64,000 nt of DNA from positions 7,200,392 to 7,264,391 of the forward strand of contig NC_133297.1 of the NCBI RefSeq assembly GCF_005239225.2, written 5' to 3'. The position numbers were made by a program, and so were the translations under genes. Of this stretch, positions 23,936 through 33,881 are shown piece after piece. The stretch is from Populus alba. Lineage: Eukaryota; Streptophyta; Magnoliopsida; Malpighiales; Salicaceae. Every line of letters starts with the position of its first letter. Position 1 is the stretch's first letter. The notes under the pieces were generated by a model. That model was not told where the DNA came from and ran no database searches. It was given only the letters and a program-made list of their open reading frames with translations.

Positions 23936-25013
23936 TAGGTCATGTCATCTAAATTTGACGTTCTATCAAATTTAAATATATTAGATTATTACCATGCCTT
24001 TTACTCTTTTAATTATAGACTTTTAAGTTAACTTATCAAAATATTCTAATTTATCATTAACGATGTAGACTTGTGTTCCGTTCTTAATTAATTATCAGGA
24101 TTTAAAACTCAAGTTAGATTATAACAAGTAATTTTTTTATATAAATTTTTGAATTTGGATAGTCTATGTTTTTTTTTTTAAAAAAAAAAACAAATAATAC
24201 CTTATATGTTATATTAAACTAGTCTAAAAATATCTCTTAAAATAAGAAGAAAAAAATCCTAACATTGACCTCAACAAAAAATTGTACTAATTGTTTAATT
24301 GATGTGGCAATTGTAGTTTATAAATTAATGGCAGATGTAAACACCTAAATATTTATCTTCATTGAAATGAAAAATTAACAACCTGTATTTCCATCAATAT
24401 TTTTGCTTCTATAAATTCACCTATATTTCACTCCCGCCTTCTAATAATTAAGAACCTCCTAGTTTTCAAACTTTAATATGTGATCCCCGAAGACTATGTA
24501 GTTAACAAGAATCTAATAGAAATCTCACCCTTTTTATGCTGTCTTTTACTTTTCTATTTTACTCTCAAATCTTCCTTTTAGATCCCCATGCAAGTGACAA
24601 TATTTAAAAAAAAAAAACTTTAAATATAAGAAAATCCAAAAAATGGACTTGCCTCTAGGGTAATTTGGAGACTATAGTGGTAATACTGGACAGAAGTGGA
24701 ATGTTGATTAATTATAGCGATTAAAATATGGTATATCTTATAAAATAATATAGGCTCCTTGACAGTGTGGGAGTGTGTGTATATATTTGTTTTTATGTTT
24801 TAAAAATATTATTGAAATTTTTTTATGTTTTTATTTTAAATTAATATTTTTATATTTTTAAATCATTTTGATATGTTAATATAAAAATAAAATTTTAAAA
24901 ATAAAAATATATTATTATAATACATTTTCAAATAAAAGATACTTTAAAAAAAACTCTACCTATGAAAACAAACATCACTGCATTTCCCACCAACCGTGGA
25001 GTCCAACGTTAGC

Positions 25014-25041
25014 ATATATATATATATATATATATATATAA
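25014..25041. repeat. (TA)n microsatellite
   Basis: Uninterrupted TA run of about 14 units. Confidence 0.9.
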
Positions 25042-25238
25042 ACGGTAACTAATTCTTTCCAATAAATAAAAAGTTAGGAAAAGAATCTCATGAGCACTAA
25101 TTTCGCTGGGTTTTGTATATAAAGTTTCATTGATTTGGACAAAAAGATCCCTTTCTCAGATTTTGGACATCTTCAGCATTAATGGTGTAGATTGCATATA
25201 TCTGCATACCTGGATGACCAGACACCACGCTCGTGCCC

Positions 25239-25244
25239 TATATA
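25239..25244 (+). promoter_or_regulatory. TATA-like box of the MIR159e unit
   Basis: CTATATAG followed by a GA-rich leader, about 160 bp upstream of the hairpin. Confidence 0.5.
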
Positions 25245-25402
25245 GAGAGAGAGACCACTGCCCTTGTTCGCCTAAGCTTCTCAACTCACATCCTTTTTTT
25301 TATTTTATTGAACTGTATTTGATTTCTCCTGTTGTTAATTAATTAGGCTTAGTGTATTTAATTAGGGCCTTCTCTGAACAGTTGCTGATTAAGAGACTCT
25401 TG

Positions 25403-25602
25403 GGCACCATTAAATAGGAGCTTGCTCACTCCAGATCTGAAAGGAGGTGATACTAAACCACTTCTGCTACTTCATGAATACCCATGGGTGTGCGCGTAGC
25501 CATGGTGAGCTGCGCAGGCTAAGGGTCTGCATGTGCTAGGAGATGTGGTTGCCTTGATCTTTTTGGTCTTGGGGTGAAGGGAGCTCCTATGGACTTTCTA
25601 GC
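25403..25602 (+). ncRNA. MIR159e: microRNA precursor of the miR159 family (miR159e type)
   Basis: Fold-back of about 200 nt. The mature arm at 25568-25588 reads CTTGGGG then TGAAGGGAGCTC and CT, matching my memory of Populus miR159e. The 5' arm at 25416-25436 starts AGGAGCTTGCTCACTCC and pairs with it with a few mismatches. The upper stem carries CTTCATGAATACCCATGGGTG and GCGCAGGCTAAGGGTCTGCATG, closely similar to the copy at 21.2 kb. This shows that the loci arose by tandem duplication. Compared with the other copies it has G at seed positions 6 and 7. The strand is set by the family-conserved 3'-arm position of the mature sequence. Confidence 0.9.
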
Positions 25603-25604
25603 AG

Positions 25605-27796
25605 CCTTAAATCACTCTTGCCAGAATGCAAATTGCTTTATTTCACTTTAACTGTCTTTCGTTTTTTTCTGGGATCTTCGGATCAAGGAATATATAGCAG
25701 CAATTAAAAGTTAATTGACAATTCTCCACAAAATCTTCCACGCGGTATTGGGTATCTGTGGTCGCTGTTGCATGAAATGCTTGATTTCTCTCTCTCTCTC
25801 TGTTTTTTTTTTTATATGGACCAGATATCAAGATGATTTCAGGTGTTTTACGTGGATGAGCCTTGGAGGACGGTGGACCAGCTGGTGGTTTTTGTGGATG
25901 GCGGCGAGCTTTAAGAATATATCATCAATTCGCGGGAGAGGAGAACAATAATTAGGGAGCGTTTTGTTAAACGTCCTTTTCAATTGCAGATTTAGCTTTA
26001 TGGGCTTCTGTTTTCTCCTGTATGATATTTTTCTCGCAGGGATAAGTGGTGTGTGTGTGTGAAAAAGAAATGCAAAAAACATATTTCTATTTCTCTTGGG
26101 TCAATCTGTTTTGCTTTTAATGGCAAACCTTGTATATATATTTTGATGATACATGAAAATTATGTACATATTTATAAAATATTTATATTAAATATTTTAG
26201 ATATTTTCTAGATATATTTTGTGATATTTATCTTTAAAAATCTATAAAAAATTATCGAGTTAAAGTTTATCATTTTAGACTTTAAATCTAACACAATACA
26301 AGTTTATTACAAGATTTAAATAAAAATTTAAAAATATTTAAATCAAGAAAATACTTATTCTCTCCATCACTTCTACAAACATTATATTAATTTAAGCTTC
26401 TCGGTGGTGTTGTGTCCATCAAATCTTTTAAGACCAATTTTGTCAGCCTATAAAAGGTGCCTTTGATCTTTCTATTTAAGATATTTTTCACTCTCTTCCA
26501 TTAGTGTTGCCATGGAGAAAAAACAAAAAGTCAGTTAATTGTTGTTGTTTCTCAAAAGCTCTTTATGAATTTTGTTTTCTTTACATGGTATTTTTTTTCT
26601 TTTCTATTTATGGATTTTGTCTTCCTTACATGGTTTCTTGTTTATATTGTATTTTTCTTACAGCTACTCTGAACTCGTTAAGTTAGTAAAAAAATTGATC
26701 AATGGATTTTGATTCTCCCACCAGCAAAACAACGTAGATATTGTTTTAAAGTGCTATTAATAACTTTCAGTTAAATATTAAGATTAAGGATGATAATTTA
26801 TAGTTTTAAAATCCGGTCTAACAAGTCAATTCTAAATTTAATTGATTTGGAATTAAAATCAGGTTGAGTTTAAAAAAATTAAAAAAATTAAAAAACTAAT
26901 ATAATAGATTAACCCGGCAAAACTCAGTTAAAAACATGATCGTAACTTATTTATTATTTTTTTTAATCAAAATAATATTGTTTTAATCTTAAAAAAAAAT
27001 AGAATTGATTTAAGTGACCCAGGCAAAACGTTTCCTTCAATGCTTTGATTTTGGCTGGACCAATTTACACTCCTTGATCTGAAATTACATCCCCCAAATA
27101 TTTAACTTATAAAACACTTAAATGAAATTTCGTGTTTTTTTGCAAACAAAGTGTTAGCTGTTAAGACTTGTAAGACAATATGCAAATATGTGAGGTGTAC
27201 TTCCCATGATTTTGAATATACATCAGGATGTTGTAAAAAGAAAAGGCAAAATAAAATTTTGAAAAAAAGGGAGAAAAAGATTCATGAAACTTTGAAAGCT
27301 TGCTGTGTATTAGTGAGATCATTTTTTAATACAGAAAATTATTGAATCATTTAAAAAAAAAAATCTATAGTTTCTCCCAAATACGAACTCCCCAGATAGG
27401 TTCAAAAGAAAAAAAATAAATAAAGAGTAGAATCTAGATTTTAATAAATGAAAGTGATAAATTTATGTCCATTATATCATATTCAATCAAGCCCGATTTA
27501 AATATGTCAATGGGCCTCCGATGCTGGATGAAGTTCCAGTTCAAAAAAGAACGGCCCATTCTCTAAAAGTTGGAGCTATAAATACGTGGCCGTCCCCATC
27601 TCCCGAAAACCAATCTCCTCTTAAATTTTTTTACCGGAAATTAAAACTTGCCCATAGATATCTCACCTCTTTCCGTCTCTCGTATGGAGAGAAGATCTGT
27701 CCCCCTAGATTTCCTTCACTTTCCCAATTAATGCTTTTATTAATTTCTCAGTCTTATTCGATGCACCTTTGCCTTTCACCTACCCTTTCTTCTCCA
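25605..27796. other. Intergenic region between MIR159 copies
   Basis: No supported gene. It contains a (TC)n run near 25789-25801 and AT-rich DNA. The 111-codon open frame starting at 27521 runs through the probable promoter of the next MIR159 unit and is not called. Confidence 0.45.
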
Positions 27797-27802
27797 TATA
27801 AA
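27797..27802 (+). promoter_or_regulatory. TATA box of the MIR159d unit
   Basis: TATAAA in TCCATATAAAGGCCC, about 120 bp upstream of the hairpin. Confidence 0.6.
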
Positions 27803-27917
27803 GGCCCTGTATTCAACCTTAGTCCTCCAAACTCTCTAGCTTCTATCTCCGGTTAACCATTCGCCATGCATTATCCCTTTTGCAATAGGTGTACACTTCG
27901 TTTTTTCTTCTCTTACT

Positions 27918-28134
27918 TCGAAGCTATTGCTTGTAAATTTGGGAGCTTTCTTTGGTTCAAAATGAGGAAAGAAAGAGGGTATACTCGTCTGCTTGTTCAT
28001 GGATACCTCTGGGTTGCGCAGGATATATTAGTTAGAGCTGCAGCTTAAGGGTTTGCATGACCAAGGAGACGTTGCCTGCCTTCTCCTTTCGTTTCTTGGA
28101 TTGAAGGGAGCTCCTACATGTATCTCAAGCTTTC
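27918..28134 (+). ncRNA. MIR159d: microRNA precursor of the miR159 family (miR159d type)
   Basis: Fold-back of about 215 nt. The mature arm at 28095-28115 reads CTTGGATTGAAGGGAGCTC then CT. Its seed is that of classical miR159 and it matches my memory of Populus miR159d. The 5' arm at 27941-27961 (GGGAGCTTTCTTTGGTTCAA) pairs with it using several G:U pairs. The base of the stem also pairs (CGAAGCTATTG with CAAGCTT-like sequence). The loop side has TTCATGGATACCTCTGGGTTGCGCAGG and a shared AAGGGTTTGCATGACC-like segment, so it is a paralogue of the two upstream hairpins. Among the three it is the closest to canonical miR159. Confidence 0.92.
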
Positions 28135-28698
28135 CCACGAGTCTCAGTCTTTTTGTTGCTTTTGAATTTTATAAAGTTTTGTTTATGATCACTTAAGAAT
28201 TCAATACTAACATTTGGTTTCTTTGAATCTCTTAGGAGTTGATGGGTGCAGTGCAGACCAATTTCGGTAATAAAAAATGAAGCTTAATTTGCCTGAGTAT
28301 TGTTGATAAAGTGAGTGGGAATTTATGCTTAAGAAGCTTATTGTGACTCGTTATCTTTCAGAATATTGTTCCTATATTCTGCTACTATTTCCCCTATTGC
28401 TTGTCCGTTCGTGGTCTCGATCTGATTGGTATCAGAAAACATGCAGCAAAAGTCTTAGGACTACCTGTCAATGCATGGTCTCCATCTGATACGCCACCGT
28501 TTTTCTTTTTTGTTGGCCATGATGGAGCCTTTTTATAAAATTTCATTTCAGTCCCTGACGTTTTGATAAAAGGTTGTTTTAATCTTATATGTTTGTTTTA
28601 TTTATAAACTGATGTTACTGATCCTTATTTAAGAGTGTTATCCTTGTGTTTTATTGAAATATACAGTTTAGTCCTTATCTTAAAAAAAATAAGGACAT
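28135..28698. other. 3' flank of the MIR159d unit
   Basis: Nothing supported. T-rich DNA, probably the remainder of the primary transcript and then spacer. Confidence 0.4.
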
Positions 28699-29574
28699 TT
28701 AGGCCTTGTTTGTTTCCAGGAATTCACTTTCCTGGAAACCATTTTCCTCACTTTCCCATGTTTGGCAATACATGGAAAGTGAGTCAAAGGAAATGTAATT
28801 CCAGTCAAAGGAAAATGTTAAGTTTAACATAAGGAAAGTGTTTTCCGTTTTTAATTCTCGGAAAACACTTTCCTGACGTGGGCCAATGCTGCGTTGTCAT
28901 GTTTTTACGTAACTGTTCATGTTAATTGCACTGTTCATTGAACAGTGCAATTAACATGAACAGTGTATTGCATACACTGTTCACTAAAAAATAGTGAACA
29001 GTGCAGTTTTAGTGCACTGTTCACTTGCCTGCGGGGATTTTTTTTTTTTTTTTTTTTAACATTAAAAAAATAGTTTAGAGTGAATTTTATACCTTAATAT
29101 TTTATCTAATTTTATTACATGCTAAAAATATTATTAAAACTATAGTTTTTTTCGGATGTATTTCGTACGTAATGAAATTATAAATGGTTTCATAGAATAG
29201 TAAAAAATATTTCACAAGCTTATTTCTTTATAATATGATATGATATATATAGTTATATTTTATAAAATAAGCTATGTATGAATATAGAATATAATAAAAA
29301 AAAATTCATCATTATACATTTTAGATTTTATTTTTTTTATTGTAAGTGATTAAATATTTTATATATATTAGATAAATTTGAAAAAAAAATTAATTTATTA
29401 ATAAATTATTTTCCAATTCATTTTCCATAACACAACCAAACATTGGAAAGTGTTTTCCATAACACTACCAAACATCGGAAAATACTTTCCCGGAATTCAC
29501 TTTCCAGGAATTCACTTTCCCCGGAATTCATTTTCCAAAAGGAATTCACTTTCCTGCAAACAAACGGGGCCTTA
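28699..29574. mobile_element. PIF/Harbinger-like non-autonomous TIR element with a long palindrome
   Basis: Element 28702-29571 (870 bp) between TTA duplications (28699-28701, 29572-29574), the TSD type of PIF/Harbinger. The terminal repeats are GGCCTTGTTTGTTTCCAGGA on the left and GGCCCCGTTTGTTTGCAGGA as the reverse complement on the right. Subterminal GGAATTCACTTTCC motifs recur at both ends. Inside, 28912-28964 is a 53-bp perfect palindrome (26-bp arms, one-base centre) with CACTGTTCA repeats. A second inverted repeat with 12-bp arms lies at 28975-29003. There is no transposase frame. Confidence 0.75.
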
Positions 29575-30138
29575 AGAATACTCGGGTAAATTTATGGGAT
29601 TTTAGGTTATTTCCCTTTCATTTTGTCGGTGCAATGAAATAAAAGTGTGGCATATGAGTTAGCTGGGGAAATGACATTGAAAATTAGATAACATAAAGGG
29701 GAAAATGAATTGCTCCAGTTGATGGAAGGCGACGTTATGACGAGGTAGCAGATTGATGGCTTTTTTAACTCTGAAATGTGTAGCTTGACCGAGGGCTGTG
29801 TATTAGGTGCAGCCTCTGTCGGCATTACCCTGTTTTGAACACACGCTATAGATTTTCAAAACATAATTGAAGTTCCTTTACGTGGACACTCTGTTGGCAT
29901 TACACTGTAATGACTTTTGACTGCACAAATTATAGGGCTTTTTTTTAATGTCTCAATTTGTTATTATATAATTGAATAATTTTTTAATATATCATTACAA
30001 TAAAACTAAATGATTGTGTTTTACCCGAAATTATGCGCATTGCAATTTACAGTAAATTCTCCTTTAAAAAACCAATTAGTTTCTAAGACCTTACTTAATA
30101 ATTCGGCACTTGTTTTTCGTGTTTCTCAGTAGAGGAGT
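29575..30138. other. Spacer between the two palindromic elements
   Basis: No supported gene. The 72-codon open frame on the - strand (29607-29825) resembles nothing I know. Confidence 0.4.
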
Positions 30139-31044
30139 TTAGAATCTGTTTATTTGGGTGGTTGCTTATACATTTAAAGCAACCACAGCAAACATCATGT
30201 TTGGTTACATCAAAAACATAATTTAATTTTGGTGAGTCCCATGATAATTCACATTTTGAACATGAATTTTGCACAGCAGCTCTTAGCTACTTTTTAAAAT
30301 TGAGAGTTTATGTGCACAGTGCAATTCACTTGCACTGTTTGCGTGCACAGTGCAAGTGAATTTGCACACAAACAGTGCAAGTGAATTGCATTGTTCACGT
30401 GAACAGTGCAATTCACTTGCACTTTTCGCGTGAGCAGTTTTAGTTTTTTTTTTCTTTATCAATATGTTTATTTTTTGTAAACTTTTTTTTTAAAAAAAAA
30501 CTAGTTTAAAGTGAATTAAATTTACTCGTATTGTCATGTAAACAATATTTTTTTTTCCCGAAAAACTAGTGTAGAGTGAATTAAATTCACTCGCACTGTA
30601 ATATCAAATTAATTTTATTCCTGATAATATTTTATCTAATTTTATTGCACGCTCAAAAAATTATAGAAATTATAGTTCATGTCGGATGAATTTTGTACGT
30701 AATGGAATTGTAGATGGTTTAATGGAATAATAAAAAATATTTCATATAAAGTATTATTTATTTCATAAAATAATAGCAATAGTTAAATCTACAACATTTA
30801 AATTAAAAACCATCAATATATATATATATATATATATTAAAATTATTTTATAACTTTAATTTCAAAAGCATTCTTAACCAAATATATTAAACTACTTTTT
30901 ATTCAACATTAATTTCAACCACAGTTTTAATCAAACATCAATTTTTTCAAACCAATCTTAATTAAAATTATTTTTTTAAAATCACAATCATAACAGCTAT
31001 CACAATACCAAACAAACTTTTAATAAATACCAAACAAACTCTTA
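30139..31044. mobile_element. Second palindromic TIR element, related inside to the one at 28.7 kb
   Basis: Probable element 30142-31041 with TTA at both flanks (30139-30141, 31042-31044). The ends are GAATCTGTTTATTTGGG and, as reverse complement, GAGTTTGTTTGGTATT, so the terminal repeats are imperfect. The interior has a near-perfect palindrome at 30374-30423 (25-bp arms, one mismatch, core TTCACGTGAA) and other copies of CAGTGCAAGTGAATT. The segment 30600-30750 aligns with 29090-29215 of the other element (ATATTTTATCTAATTTTATT, then CGTACGTAATG-AATT and AATAAAAAATATTTCA). Confidence 0.6.
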
Positions 31045-33881
31045 ATAAATACTGTGACGTGAAAGTTTAGTTCAAGTCACCCAACAATATAATCATTACA
31101 GACTTGAGTAATGACAAAATCCACAGCGTATTAATGCAATATGCTCATCCAGCTAGCCCTGTTTCTAAGTGTGATACTTCTTATTATTTAAAAAAAATAT
31201 TAATTTAAAATAAAAAAATAAATCTTTTTAAAAATACTTATAAAATATAAAAATAAACAGATTCTAAAACGCACGCGTTGATTAATATTCAAAGAACTAA
31301 TTAAGGGATTAATTGAATCATACAAACCATCATCAAACCCACGACGGCATGCATTGATTTTATATGACCTGAACCAGAAAGTTCCATCAACTATGACGCC
31401 TCGACACGATTAATTAAATGTGGTGGATTTTTTCATATATATTAGCACCCTAAACATAGAAATTAGACAGGATAATTTAATAAATAAAGATTTGATGAAA
31501 TAGTATAATTTAACTATCTCATACTTTTAACATGGTTAAATTTTAATTTTCTACCTTAACTGATTGGATCTAATTATATAAATTTGTCTATTATTTTACA
31601 CAAAAATTATAATTTTATAAAGTTTTTTTTTCATATATGTTTTATGAGTCAAAAATGTTTTTCTCCAATTTATAAACTAAAAAATAAATTTCAATTAAAA
31701 TTTTAAAAATTATTGTTCACATAGTAATGAATGATTTTTGAGTAGTTATGTGTGAGTCTGCTATAACTAAATAAAGGTCTGCTTCAAACAAATTATATAG
31801 ATAGCCTAACAGATGTATTTATGAATCGGTAGGATAAGTCTTAAACCACGAGGAAGCTTGATTACATCAAATCATAATAACAACTCAAAACGACCATAAA
31901 TTTTAACCCAACAATTGGATTACGCTTAATTTTTTATAGGAGATTTCAAATGCTGTTTTTTCTACCATAACAATTGCATTGCTACACGGACCGTTAGATC
32001 TCTACACATTAAAAATCTAACCGAGACTCCCTGGTTTTGATAATTTTGAGATTTCTCTTGTTATTTTCAGAATCAATTGAATATTTTCATTAACCATTAT
32101 GAACCGATTAATTAGACAAGTAAAGAATAATATAGTTTGACTATGTCGCAGATAAAAAATATTACATAGTTAAGCTGTACTATTTCATGAATATATTTTG
32201 CTCCCATATCAATTCGATAATTTCGTTGCTCAATTCATCCAATTTTTTTAATAAATAAATGATGTGATATGAATATAATATTTTTAATTGAAAATTGTTG
32301 AATAATCCACGTATCTTTTTATTTTTCTTGTATACAAAATTTCAATGACTAATTCCTGCTTCTTTTTTCCTGAATATTTGAACGTGTTCGGTGCATTATT
32401 CCTTGAAAACAACCAGGCCCCATCTTCATTTTTAATGGATTTGATTATTATTATTTTCATTTGTTTATTTTAAGGGACGTTACAGAAAGATTTGATTGTT
32501 GATACTTATCTTCCCAGCATCTTATATTCGGCTTTGGATGTCATCTTCTGTACCTGCTCTTCTTCATATTTAGCCAACAGCTACGATGAGGTCGCCAAAC
32601 CCTGGCAAGACGACTTATTAACAAATTCAACTTGGATTTTGAACAGAAAACTTTTCTATATTTTTCTGTTTTTATTTATAAGAACATCCATTAAAAACAT
32701 CCATCAATTTGAGAACAATTTGGCTACGATTCTTTTATATTTAATAAGAAAACTATAAAATCAATGGATTTGTGCAGTTCTGAATTACTGATCTTCAAAT
32801 AAATTTAAAATATATTCTTTTAAGGTAGGTTATTTTTTATTTTTTGATTTGAATAATCTTTATTTATATATATACACACACATTTAATTATGCCACGTGT
32901 AAACTTGATGGTTATACATTCATAAAATAGATAAAATTTAGGTCTTGTTTGAAAACGCAGCCTAATCCATGATTTTAATAAATAATATTTTTTTGTGAAA
33001 ATTTAAATATTTTTATATATTTTTAATTGTTTTGATGCGTTAATCTCAAAATAATTTTTAAAAAAATAAAAAAAAAATATTATTTTAATATATTTTGATA
33101 TGAAAAATATTTTAAAAAATAATTATAATTATATTTCTAAACAATATGATAAAATAAACTCCTGATTAAAACAAAAATCAAAAGTTTGAATAGCATTAAT
33201 AGAAGCAGAGATGCTGTCGGATAGAAAAAATTAAAGACTTCCTAAATTGAAAGTGTTACTACGCCTAATATTAAATGATCATTAGCAAGTAATCTAAAGA
33301 AAACTAAATTTGTAATTCTCTGCTAAACTTACTTAAGAAAAAATTAGAATCTTCACTCATAGCTAAATTTGTTCACATAATTTTATAATGGATTATTATT
33401 CATTAACTAATTTCATGATCACGAAGGAGCTATTAAATGTGATTTACTATCTGAGTAAATTTAATTATTTATAATAATTTTATTTGTTTGGTAATGTGTA
33501 TTTACAAAATACTTCGGAATTTCCCTCTGGCCACCTCGTTTCTTCTCAACAATTTTTTTTTTTTTTTCGTTGATCAATTCAAAAGGTAAAATTAACCCAA
33601 AAAAGCTATTCAAAGCTCAGTACACCACATGACCACACCAGACTTGACCGTACCCATTCCTCTCTCTCTCTTGATTTGCAACCAACCGGCCACAAAAAAA
33701 AAAAAAAAAAACTTGATATAAACAAACAAATCCAATATTTGCAAACCACAAACAAAAATATCAATCCCTCTCCACCCCCCCCCCCCTCTCCAATTAAGAA
33801 AATTTCTTCAACTACCCCCCAAAACTTAGAAAAATTTCTGTGGTTATAGCTGCAGGTCTCTTTATCCAGGGTTTTAATAGA
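31045..33881. other. Intergenic region upstream of the BTB gene
   Basis: AT-rich, no supported gene. A degenerate MITE-like stretch lies around 32940-33165. The last 250 bases hold the BTB gene promoter and 5' leader: a (TC)n run near 33661-33671, an A18-type run near 33693-33710 and a C-run at about 33775-33786. Confidence 0.45.

Larger units (their letters stand above)
21398..25238. other. Intergenic region between MIR159 copies
   Basis: No supported gene. It holds the 124-bp tandem repeat (23560-23935), an AT-rich segment near 24770-24995 resembling the local MITE family, and a (TA)n run at 25014-25041. The open frame at 21997-22218 is unrecognised. Confidence 0.45.

Noticed and set aside
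27521..27856. 111-codon open frame on the + strand
   Set aside because: It covers the TATA box and 5' part of the MIR159d transcription unit and has low-complexity Ser/Pro/Leu composition without similarity.
32940..33165. MITE with TIRs near 33.0 kb
   Set aside because: The ends (TCTTGTTTGAAAACGC and TTGTTTAGAAATATAA) only loosely match and no target duplication is visible; mentioned only in the intergenic entry.
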